32,707 nucleotides of DNA from Thermoanaerobaculia bacterium (lineage in GTDB: Bacteria; Acidobacteriota; Thermoanaerobaculia; Multivoradales; J023): the NCBI GenBank assembly GCA_028066595.1, contig JALCBJ010000075.1, positions 1 through 32,707 on the forward strand, in the 5' to 3' direction. Position 1 is the first letter of the stretch. Every line of letters starts with the position of its first letter. Both the position numbers and the translations under genes were made by a program. This document shows positions 25,973 to 32,707 of this stretch, in pieces. The notes under the pieces were generated by a model, which made no database searches, was not told the origin of the DNA, and saw only the letters and a list, made by a program, of their open reading frames with translations.

Positions 25973-26863
25973 ATGACCGCTCCTCCCAGCCCGAGTGACT
26001 CGACCCAAGAGGCCGAACCACCCTCCGGAGTCGGCCAGCGTTTGATCACCGGATTCGGTGTCGGGGGCTTCGCACTGGTCGCCATTTTCACGTTTCCGCC
26101 ACTGGCGGCGTTCGTCACATGGCTGGTGGTGTTCGTTCTTGCGGCCAGCGAGTATGCAGCGATCGTGCGCCACTGGGCGCCCTCGGCACCGCTGCGCAGT
26201 CTCCTGATCTGGGTACCGGTGGCAGCGACCGGCGGCGCCTTCGTCTTGCTCCAGGAGCCTTCGGAGAGAGTGGCTCTGGCTACGGCGCTGGGTCTCGGAT
26301 TCGGTCTCGTGGCCATCGCAGCACTGACCACACTGTTTGGAAAGTGCGACGTACGCGAGGCCGCCGTGTCCATGGGCTTCCTCGCTTTCGGCATCCCCTA
26401 CTTCGCCATTCCACCGATCGCCATGTACCGGATCCATATGGTCGACGCCTGGTTGGTCTTCTTGCTCGTGGCCATCGTCGCCTTCGGCGATTCCGCGGCC
26501 TACTTCGTAGGGCGCAAGATCGGACGCCACAAGATCGCGCCCCGTGTGAGCCCCAAGAAGAGCTGGGAAGGATCCGTGGCGGGGTTCCTGGCGGGCATCT
26601 TGACCATGGCGCTCTGGGCCTACTTCCGTCTCGGCGAGGTACACAATGAGCTGCTGGCCCTGGCGGCGGTCACCGCGGTCACCGGCCAGCTCGGCGACCT
26701 CGTCGAATCGCTGGTGAAACGGGGGGCTGGCGTCAAGGACTCTTCGAACATTCTCCCCGGACACGGTGGCTTCTACGACCGGCTCGACGCACTGATTCTG
26801 GCGACGCCGGTATTCGTCCTCGGCCTGTGGTTCCTGGGGTTCGAGGCCTACGTACCGAAGTGA
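25973..26863 (+). CDS. cdsA: Phosphatidate cytidylyltransferase
   Basis: CdsA makes CDP-diacylglycerol from phosphatidic acid and CTP, the branch point for phosphatidylglycerol and phosphatidylethanolamine synthesis in the cytoplasmic membrane. The 296-residue protein has a variable polar N-terminus of ~25 residues and about eight membrane helices. DSAAYFVGRKIGR, SPKKSWEGSVAGF and the C-terminal signature LVKRGAGVKDSSNILPGHGG followed by FYDRLD are all intact. It sits nine bases after truA and 21 bases before the helicase gene. Confidence 0.96.
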   Translation: MTAPPSPSDSTQEAEPPSGVGQRLITGFGVGGFALVAIFTFPPLAAFVTWLVVFVLAASEYAAIVRHWAPSAPLRSLLIWVPVAATGGAFVLLQEPSERVALATALGLGFGLVAIAALTTLFGKCDVREAAVSMGFLAFGIPYFAIPPIAMYRIHMVDAWLVFLLVAIVAFGDSAAYFVGRKIGRHKIAPRVSPKKSWEGSVAGFLAGILTMALWAYFRLGEVHNELLALAAVTAVTGQLGDLVESLVKRGAGVKDSSNILPGHGGFYDRLDALILATPVFVLGLWFLGFEAYVPK

Positions 26864-26884
26864 GACTCCGGTAGGGTCGGGCAC

Positions 26885-29290
26885 ATGACCGCCACCACCC
26901 AGGACCGGCTCGACTTCGAAGGCACGCTCAACCCGGAACAATTGGCTGCCGTCACACACCGTGACGGGCCGCAGCTGGTGATCGCGGGGGCTGGCTCGGG
27001 CAAGACCCGTGTCATTACCTACCGCATCGCCTGGCTGGTCAAGAAACAAAACGTGGACGCGGGCGCCATTGCCGCCGTCACCTTCACCAACAAAGCAGCG
27101 GCGGAGATGCGCGAACGCATCGAAGAGCTGTTGGGCCTCTACCCGCTACCGTCTTTCGTCGGCACGTTTCACCGTTTCGCGCTGCGGCTGCTGCGCCGCT
27201 ACGGGCCCAAAGTCGACCTGCCCCGCGACTTCTCGATCCTGGACTCATCGGATCAGCTGAGTCTGATCAAGAAGGCACAGAAGGCGGCTCAGGTACCCGA
27301 GGACGCCTTTCGACCCAGAGCCATCCTCAGCGCCATCTCGTCGGCGAAGAACCAGCTCGTCGGTCCTGCGCAGTATGGCCGGGAGGCCGACGAATTCTTC
27401 TCGCGCAAAGTGGCTAGCGTCTACCAGCACTACCAGAGTCTGCTACGGGAAAGCAGCGGCGTCGACTTCGACGACATGATTCGCCTGTCAGTGCAGCTGC
27501 TGCGCAAAGACGACGGGATCCGCCGCCGAACCCAAGAGCGGTTCCCGCACCTGCTCGTCGATGAGTTCCAGGACACCAACCACGCCCAACTCGAGCTCGT
27601 AAAGCTCGTGGCCGGAGCTGAGGCCCGTCTCACAGCCGTGGGTGACGAAGATCAGTCGATCTACCGGTGGCGTGGAGCCGATCTGCGCAACGTCCTGCAA
27701 TTCGAGGAGAGCTTCCCTGAGGCCACGGTGCGCAAACTGGAGCGAAACTACCGCTCAACCCAGACCATTCTCGACGCTTCTGGAGCCGTCGTCTCGCACA
27801 ACTGCGGCCGTCGTGGCAAACGCCTGTGGACCGATGTCGGAGCCGGCGACAAGATCGTGCTCTTCCGTGGCCGGGACGAGAAGGACGAGGCTCGCTGGGT
27901 GGTGAACACTCTGGATGAGCTGCGGCGGGACGGTGGTGGCGGCGACGGCCCATCGGATGGCATCCCGTGGCACGACATGGCGGTGCTGGTGCGCACCAAT
28001 GCACAAACCCGTGCTCTCGAAGAGGAGCTACTCCGCCGCGGGTTGCGCTACAACCTCGTGGCCGGGGTCCGTTTCTACGAGCGGGCGGAGATCAAAGACC
28101 TGGTGGCCTACCTGCGCCTGCTGCGCAATCCCGACGATGTGCTTTCCTTCGAGCGGGTGCTCAATCGGCCACCCCGAGGTATCGGCCAGAAGACGCGCGG
28201 CTTGCTCACCAAGATCGCCGAGCGGGGCAGCATGACCCCGTGGCAAGCACTGAGCGACGACACCCGTCTCGCGGGACTCGACGCCAGGGCGCGCTCGTCG
28301 CTCGTGAAGTTCCGGACCCTGGTGACGGAGCTACGCCACCTCGCGGACGACCTTCCGCTGCCGGCACTCTTGCGCCAGCTTCTGGAAGCCACCGACTATC
28401 TGGACCAGTTCGACGACAGCGACGAGGACGACCGTTCGCGCCTCGAGAACATCGAGGAGCTGCTATCTGCGGCACAGAGTTTCACCGAGGAAACCGCGTA
28501 TCGAGACTCTGCCATGGAGGACTCGCTGTCGGCCTTCCTCGATCACGTCGCCCTGGCGTCGGATACCGACGCTCTGGGCGAGTCCGGTCTGTCCCTCATG
28601 ACATTGCACTCCGCCAAAGGCCTGGAATTCTCGGCCGTCGTCGTAGCCGGGTTGGAGGAGGGGCTATTGCCACACTTCAATTCCCAGGCGTTGGAGGAAG
28701 ATCTGGAGGAAGAACGGCGACTGCTCTACGTAGGAATGACACGGGCCAAGCGGAGACTTTTCCTCACCACATGTAAGCGCAGGAGACAGGCGGGGCAATA
28801 CCAGGACCAGGAGGAATCGCGCTTCCTCGCGGAGGTGCCAGGGGGGCACGTCGTGGCCGAACACTCGCCCGAGCTGTTTCAGACGACCCGCGGTGCGGGC
28901 TACGGGTTCGGATCGGGTCGCTCGGGTGGTTATGGCTCGTACGGCTCAGGATTCGGTAGCCATGGCTCGGACGGCACCTCGAGCCGTTCAGAGCAGGACA
29001 TCTACTCCTTCCTCGGCAAGAAGCCCAAGGCCGCAAAACGAGACGATCCCAGAATCACCAAGCCTCTCCGAGAGCCCGACCGGCCCGCCAACCTCCGTCT
29101 ACCGTTCGATCCCACGACTCCTATCGGCGGTACCCCGAAAAAGGGCAGCCGGGTACGCCACGAGAAGCTCGGCCTCGGAAAGGTGCTACAGATCGAGGGG
29201 CAAGGTGACGCGGCCAAGCTGATCGTGTACTTTGACAGCGTGGGACGACGAAAGCTGATCGCCAAGTACGCAAATCTCGACGTGCTCTGA
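26885..29290 (+). CDS. pcrA: UvrD/PcrA-type DNA helicase
   Basis: This is a superfamily 1 3'-5' DNA helicase for repair, conflict resolution and plasmid replication. The motifs are in order: Q motif LNPEQLAAV, Walker A AGAGSGKT (34-41), motif Ia TFTNKAAAEM, motif II LLVDEFQDT (223-231), motif III GDEDQSIYRWRGA, motif IV NYRS, motif V LHSAKGLEF (~572) and motif VI YVGMTRAKRR (~615). A glycine/serine/tyrosine-rich linker follows at ~670-705 (GYGSYGSGFGSHGS). The C-terminal ~50 residues (VRHEKLGLGKVLQIEG...) match the Tudor-like tail of PcrA that contacts RNA polymerase. The length of 801 aa is slightly above the usual ~720-750 because of the linker. The start is ATG 26885, with only a weak ribosome site. 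Confidence 0.95.
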   Translation: MTATTQDRLDFEGTLNPEQLAAVTHRDGPQLVIAGAGSGKTRVITYRIAWLVKKQNVDAGAIAAVTFTNKAAAEMRERIEELLGLYPLPSFVGTFHRFALRLLRRYGPKVDLPRDFSILDSSDQLSLIKKAQKAAQVPEDAFRPRAILSAISSAKNQLVGPAQYGREADEFFSRKVASVYQHYQSLLRESSGVDFDDMIRLSVQLLRKDDGIRRRTQERFPHLLVDEFQDTNHAQLELVKLVAGAEARLTAVGDEDQSIYRWRGADLRNVLQFEESFPEATVRKLERNYRSTQTILDASGAVVSHNCGRRGKRLWTDVGAGDKIVLFRGRDEKDEARWVVNTLDELRRDGGGGDGPSDGIPWHDMAVLVRTNAQTRALEEELLRRGLRYNLVAGVRFYERAEIKDLVAYLRLLRNPDDVLSFERVLNRPPRGIGQKTRGLLTKIAERGSMTPWQALSDDTRLAGLDARARSSLVKFRTLVTELRHLADDLPLPALLRQLLEATDYLDQFDDSDEDDRSRLENIEELLSAAQSFTEETAYRDSAMEDSLSAFLDHVALASDTDALGESGLSLMTLHSAKGLEFSAVVVAGLEEGLLPHFNSQALEEDLEEERRLLYVGMTRAKRRLFLTTCKRRRQAGQYQDQEESRFLAEVPGGHVVAEHSPELFQTTRGAGYGFGSGRSGGYGSYGSGFGSHGSDGTSSRSEQDIYSFLGKKPKAAKRDDPRITKPLREPDRPANLRLPFDPTTPIGGTPKKGSRVRHEKLGLGKVLQIEGQGDAAKLIVYFDSVGRRKLIAKYANLDVL

Positions 29291-29299
29291 GGAGATTCG

Positions 29300-30082
29300 A
29301 TGGAGCTGACGGGCGGCGGATTCTTGGCCATCGGCTGTGCGGTGGCGCTTCTACTCTTCGTCGGTGTGTTGGCACTACAAGCTCTCTTCCTGCACCTCGG
29401 TGCCAAGCTGGCTGGCGTCCAGGCACCGTACCGAAAGGCGTTTCGGGCCACGGTGGCGATCGGCCTCCTGAACGCGATCCTCCAGCTCGGGCTGGCTCTT
29501 CGGACCGATGCCCAGGACGTGATGAAGCTGACGTTGGCCGACTTCTTCACCGAAACCATGATCAGCGTCGTTCTGACCCTGATCGTCGGCACGGTCGTGG
29601 TGACATGGATCTATTCGATCTCGATCCTGCGGGCGTTCTCGACCTACCTGGCCAGCATGCTCCTCGGAACGATTGCTTCGTTGCTTGTGATCGCCGGCCT
29701 GGTGGGCATCATCTGGATCACGGCGGGCCGAGACAAGCTGGACCAGTTGGTAGGGGATGCGCGAGATCGCTACTACGAGGCCATGCACGACGAGATGTTG
29801 GAGAGTGGTCAGGATCCTTCCAGCCTAGCACCAGCTCCTATCGACCTCCTCAGTAGCGAATTCACAGAGCTCGAGAACGCCGTCGACGTTCCTCTTGCTC
29901 AGGCACAGCACCATGTCGGCAAGACCGTCCGCATCATCCACGGACCACAGTCCGAATCGATCGGCACCCTGAAAGAGGTGAGATCGAAGAGCTTGGTCGT
30001 GTCCGTGAAAATCGACGGAGGGTGGGTCGAGATCCCGATTCGGAAATCGAAGATCACAACGTTCCAGACGATCGAACGCTAG
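29300..30082 (+). CDS. Four-helix membrane protein of unknown function
   Basis: GGAG nine bases after the helicase stop gives a good ribosome site for ATG 29300. The 260-residue protein has four hydrophobic segments (about 8-33, 48-66, 81-108 and 113-142), then a soluble C-terminus of ~118 residues. The last 55 residues (VGKTVRIIHGPQSESIGTLK, VSVKIDGGWVEIPIRKSKI) look like a small beta-barrel of the KOW or Sm type and would lie in the cytoplasm if the N-terminus is inside. I do not recognise the family. The TAG stop lies inside the palindromic element at 30078-30244, so the C-terminal end could have been reset by that insertion. Confidence 0.75.
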   Translation: MELTGGGFLAIGCAVALLLFVGVLALQALFLHLGAKLAGVQAPYRKAFRATVAIGLLNAILQLGLALRTDAQDVMKLTLADFFTETMISVVLTLIVGTVVVTWIYSISILRAFSTYLASMLLGTIASLLVIAGLVGIIWITAGRDKLDQLVGDARDRYYEAMHDEMLESGQDPSSLAPAPIDLLSSEFTELENAVDVPLAQAQHHVGKTVRIIHGPQSESIGTLKEVRSKSLVVSVKIDGGWVEIPIRKSKITTFQTIER

Positions 30083-30244
30083 TGTCCCGCTTGGAAAGTT
30101 CTGTGGTATTTGCTCCGGCTCTTCGTCGCGCCACCGGCGTTGCGTCTCCTCGAAATAGCTCTGCTATTCCTCGTCGGCGCGCCTGGGTGGCACGTCGAGC
30201 CCCACGGCCGAACCCTCACAGTACTTTCCGCACGAGACACTAGC
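30078..30244. repeat. 167-bp imperfect palindrome, MITE-like or bidirectional terminator
   Basis: The 28-base ends, 30078-30105 and the reverse complement of 30217-30244, agree at 23 positions (GCTAGTGTC, GGAAAGT and CTGTG are shared). The exact centre, base 30161, is the middle of a second perfect hairpin, AATAGC-TCT-GCTATT (30154-30168). Between these, further segments pair with a small shift (GGCTC, GCCACC, GGCG), so the whole element can fold as one long hairpin in RNA from either strand. The terminal CTAG provides the TAG stop of both convergent genes (30080-30082 and 30242-30240). A non-autonomous transposable element inserted at CTAG, later used as a two-way terminator, would explain it. 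No second copy was seen in the window. Confidence 0.75.
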
Positions 30245-31673
30245 CGTCGAACGTCACGATCTCTTCGACCGTTGCGCCGACTTCCACCTGCACCGTGAAC
30301 TCGCGGGGATTCAGGCTTGTCTGGCCCACGGGTTTGACAGAGACCGAGTAGCTGCCCGGCGTCAGGACGAAGGTCTTCGGATTGCTCTTGGGGTCGGTGT
30401 AGGTACGGCCTTGGGCGACCTGACCGCCTTCCGCACGGAGAACCCGCACAACGGCATCGATCAGCTCTCCGCCGGACGTCGCACCCAGACGCAAGACGCC
30501 ACTCGAGAACTCATGAGACAGCTCGGTACGCTCCCCGCTGTCTACCTGCACCGAGTTCCAGACACGCGTGGGTTTGCCGGCGATCTCCACCGAGCCGATC
30601 TCGACGTCGTAGATACCCGGGGTGACGGTGAGGATGTCCGGGTTGGACTGAGGACGTCGATACGTCCGGCTCGCCGTCACTTGGTCACCGGAATCCGTTC
30701 GGCGGACTCGGACCGTGGCATCGGAAAGCTCACCGTTGCGCGTCACCCGCACGGAGATCTCACCGCTGCGGAAGTCGGCGAGGCGCTCGACCTCGTCACC
30801 CGCCCGCAATTCGATTCCCGAGAAACGGACCGGCGAGGCACCGGGGATCCCAACCGCAGCCACCTCTACGTCATAGATGCCAGCGGCGAGACCGAAGACA
30901 CGGGGATTGGTATCGGCACTGGTGTAAGTGCGGCCGGTGGCAACGTCCTCGCCGTCCCTCGTCACGGTCACCAACGCATCGAGTAAGCCGTCGCTCCCCA
31001 CCGCTCGGACGAGCAATCTGGCGTCGGGCATCACGGGCGGCTCGACGGCTCTCTGAAGAGCATCCGCCAACGCACCGGCGTCGTCCGCCGGGAAGTACAA
31101 CCCACCTCCCGCTTGGGCGGCACATTCCAGCGGCGCGACGTCACCCTCCTTGATTCCGAAGCCGACGACGTGGAGCACGAAATCGACCCCGGCTTCCCGC
31201 GCCGCCCGGACCGTGGCGCACGGATCGCCACCGCACGTCTCTACGCCGTCACTGACGAGGATGACGGTAGCTGGAGACGAGCGCTCCTTCACCACGTCGA
31301 TAGCCACCTGGGTCGACGCCGTGAGAGGTGTCTTGCCGCGGGGCTGAATCCCGTCGATCACGGTCTTCAACCCGGAACGGTCGAGGGTAGAGAGCGGCAC
31401 CAACGTCTCGATGTCGGCGCAGTCGCCCTCCCGACGATGGCCGTAGGCCACCAGAGCGACGTCACCGTCCGGTAGGTCGGCGATCAGGTCGCCCAGCACC
31501 TGGCGTGCGATCACGATCTTCTCGCTACCGCCCATGCGACCCCACATGGAACCGGACGCGTCGAGCACCAGCACCAGATCCCTGGCATCTGCTGCGACCA
31601 GGGACGGAATGAGAAGACCGAACACCAAGGCCAAGACGAGAAGACGACACACGAACGGCGAACGGGACTGCAT
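30240..31673 (-). CDS. Exported VWA-domain protein with three tandem repeats
   Basis: A strong AGGAGGAG lies eight bases before ATG 31673. The signal peptide ends near SLVAADA. The von Willebrand A domain (about 31-212) has a complete metal-ion site: DASGS at 38-42, T115 in GKTPLT and D142 in VSDGVE. Three repeats of about 85 residues follow (about 218-305, 306-390 and 391-477), each with the pattern GRTYT or SRTYR, then (S/T)NP, then G.Y.V, and probably beta-sandwich folds. VWA proteins bind protein partners through the metal site; the ligand here is unknown. The 41-base gap to the regulator gene upstream suggests a shared transcript. The stop codon falls in the palindromic element. Confidence 0.85.
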   Translation of the reverse strand: MQSRSPFVCRLLVLALVFGLLIPSLVAADARDLVLVLDASGSMWGRMGGSEKIVIARQVLGDLIADLPDGDVALVAYGHRREGDCADIETLVPLSTLDRSGLKTVIDGIQPRGKTPLTASTQVAIDVVKERSSPATVILVSDGVETCGGDPCATVRAAREAGVDFVLHVVGFGIKEGDVAPLECAAQAGGGLYFPADDAGALADALQRAVEPPVMPDARLLVRAVGSDGLLDALVTVTRDGEDVATGRTYTSADTNPRVFGLAAGIYDVEVAAVGIPGASPVRFSGIELRAGDEVERLADFRSGEISVRVTRNGELSDATVRVRRTDSGDQVTASRTYRRPQSNPDILTVTPGIYDVEIGSVEIAGKPTRVWNSVQVDSGERTELSHEFSSGVLRLGATSGGELIDAVVRVLRAEGGQVAQGRTYTDPKSNPKTFVLTPGSYSVSVKPVGQTSLNPREFTVQVEVGATVEEIVTFDG

Positions 31674-31714
31674 GGGCAGGGCTCCTCCTGTAGATGAGGC
31701 GAGCCGTCAGGGTA

Positions 31715-32512
31715 TCAGGCGGTCCGCCGCAACCACGCCCCCTCTTCCTCCCCAGCTTCGGGCCTCGGGCCGGGGCAACCCCAATGCCGAGCCGGACAGG
31801 TCTCACAAAGCGCACAGCCCGCCTCCTGGTCGGCGACGATCAGTGAGCCTCCCTCTTCCCGGATGCGGTGGCAATCCTTGAGCCTCGCGAGCACCCGCGA
31901 CAACGTCTCGGGACGGATCGACAGTCGCGAGGCCAGCACGCGTTTGGGAAAGCGCAGCGGTATCACGGGACCGTGGAGCGCCGCCTGCCGCTCGAGGAAG
32001 CTCAGCAGACGCGCCGAGGCGTCTTGCACCGTCAGCTGTTCGAGCTCCTCCAACAGCATGACATTCCGACGCTGGACGGTCCGCAACACCTTGAGAGCCA
32101 GCTCGGAGTCGGCCTCCAGCAAAAGACGGCTCCGCTCGCAGCCGAACGACGCCAGACGGCTGGCAGACAGGGCTCGGACACTGAGCGGATGCACCGGCTC
32201 GTCGCAATACATGAGGTCCTCACCGAAGAGCTCCCCCGGTCCCAGGATGGCGACGATGAGATCGTCGCCATCGGCAGAGGTGCGCACGAGCGCCACGTCC
32301 CCTTCCAGTACGAGGTAGAAGTTCTTCGCGGGCTCCCCAAGAAGGCAGAGCCATTGGTCGTGTTCCAGCTCGACCTCTGCCATGTGGTCGAGCAGCGACC
32401 GGAATTGGGGCTCCGGCAGACCTTCGAAGAGGTACACCCTGCGCAGCCTTTCCCTCTGCAGCTCGCGACACCTGTCGCCGGGCTCCCGATGATGGACGCA
32501 CTCTCTACACAT
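31715..32512 (-). CDS. Crp/Fnr-family regulator with terminal cysteine clusters
   Basis: The 265-residue protein has a cyclic-nucleotide-type beta-roll (about 27-145, with GEPAKNFYLVLEGDV and LGPGELFGEDL), a dimer helix, and a helix-turn-helix (about 188-213, FPKRVLASRL...PETLSRVLARLK). The family-typical arginine ligand of cAMP sites is not evident. The N-terminus has C2, C5 and C15 (CRECVHHREPGDRC) and the C-terminus C233, C236, C239 and C246 (CALCETCPARHWGC); C56, C103, C125 and C214 lie between. FNR senses oxygen through an N-terminal 4Fe-4S cluster bound by similarly grouped cysteines, so a redox or Fe-S sensing role is likely. The C-terminal C-x2-C-x2-C-x6-C group is unusual for this family. 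Its target may be its own operon. Confidence 0.85.
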   Translation of the reverse strand: MCRECVHHREPGDRCRELQRERLRRVYLFEGLPEPQFRSLLDHMAEVELEHDQWLCLLGEPAKNFYLVLEGDVALVRTSADGDDLIVAILGPGELFGEDLMYCDEPVHPLSVRALSASRLASFGCERSRLLLEADSELALKVLRTVQRRNVMLLEELEQLTVQDASARLLSFLERQAALHGPVIPLRFPKRVLASRLSIRPETLSRVLARLKDCHRIREEGGSLIVADQEAGCALCETCPARHWGCPGPRPEAGEEEGAWLRRTA

Positions 32513-32548
32513 GATCAGTCACAACTCGAGGGTTCGACACAATGGCGA

Positions 32549-32573
32549 ATACTGGACCAATTTAGTCCTATTT
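32549..32573 (-). promoter_or_regulatory. IscR/Rrf2-like box upstream of the regulator
   Basis: On the minus strand the site reads GACT-AAATT-GGTC with TAT at the expected right edge. It matches about 19 of 25 positions of the type 1 IscR consensus as I remember it, including the whole A/T core. The left half-site is weaker. It lies between the -35 element and the -10 region, where a repressor would act. Confidence 0.4.
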
Positions 32574-32578
32574 GTCAA
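32549..32578 (-). promoter_or_regulatory. Promoter of the Crp/Fnr-VWA unit
   Basis: On the minus strand a perfect TTGACA (32578-32573) is followed after 18 bases by CAGTAT (32554-32549), a weak -10 keeping the second A and last T. A weak -10 with a regulator-like dyad in the spacer suggests regulated use. The start codon is about 37 bases further on. Confidence 0.5.
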
Positions 32579-32656
32579 CAGCTGACGCGTGGATGAAGCT
32601 CGACAGGATGCAGTCTCCTTCCTAATCTCGCCCACCCCGTCTTCTTTCGCATTGAT

Positions 32657-32707
32657 CTAGGGCGTGTTAACGCTAATTAGCATATCTGCGATCAGCGCGA
32701 AGTTGAT
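32657..32707. mobile_element. Possible end of another insertion sequence
   Basis: CTAG at 32657-32660 is followed by GGCGTGTTAACGC and a perfect palindrome GCTAATTAGC (32672-32681). GGGCGTGTT-type ends after CTAG are what I would expect for an IS5-group element, and the composition turns AT-rich here. The window ends before any transposase could be seen, so this is a guess from the edge only. Confidence 0.3.

Noticed and set aside
1..32707. CRISPR array, riboswitch, ribosomal RNA or prophage genes
   Set aside because: No regularly spaced repeats, no recognised aptamer fold, no rRNA sequence and no phage structural genes were seen.

Overview
The window is GC-rich, gene-dense bacterial chromosome. 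Two features point to an Acidobacteriota-like organism, possibly Thermoanaerobaculia: a set of large secreted proteins, two of them carrying a DGFE(S/D)G..QSW motif, and a respiratory cluster with a multihaem cytochrome c. This placement is inference from recalled families; no ribosomal RNA is present to test it.

Layout. 1-457: a decayed IS5-type insertion sequence. 648-8599 (+): a GntR/YtrA-type regulator with its own operator, then two ABC transporter modules. The second module's permease is fused to an M1-type metallopeptidase domain. 8661-15287 (-): three large exported proteins, two of them tandem paralogues. The downstream paralogue is frameshifted. Clear intrinsic terminators separate the units. 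15692-21849 (-): an exported FG-GAP/VCBS propeller protein, an eight-haem membrane-anchored cytochrome c, a cytochrome b C-terminal-like membrane subunit and a short cytochrome b N-terminal-like subunit. The last three overlap by a few bases. No Rieske gene is present. 21911-22097 (+): tRNA-Arg(ACG) with a near-consensus promoter and a terminator. 22150-23667 (-): a processive-type family 2 glycosyltransferase, divergent from an operon at 23739-30082 (+) that encodes a GT-C glycosyltransferase, TruA, CdsA, a PcrA/UvrD helicase and a four-helix membrane protein. 30078-30244: a 167-bp imperfect palindrome that supplies the stop codons of the two convergent genes around it. 30240-32512 (-): a cysteine-rich Crp/Fnr regulator and a VWA-domain exported protein, probably one operon. 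Its promoter overlaps a sequence resembling an IscR/Rrf2 box. The right edge (32657-32707) may be the start of another insertion sequence.

How the genes work together. The left operon looks like a self-regulated envelope-stress or export system of the ytr type. The central minus-strand block looks like an electron-transfer complex that passes quinol electrons through a reduced cytochrome b to a large octahaem cytochrome, next to several exported beta-propeller proteins. The right plus-strand operon is mostly housekeeping (tRNA modification, phospholipid synthesis, DNA repair). The strongest candidate for an undescribed system is the Rieske-less, split and degenerate cytochrome b / octahaem c / FG-GAP cluster. 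The palindromic element at 30078-30244 is the most unusual DNA structure.
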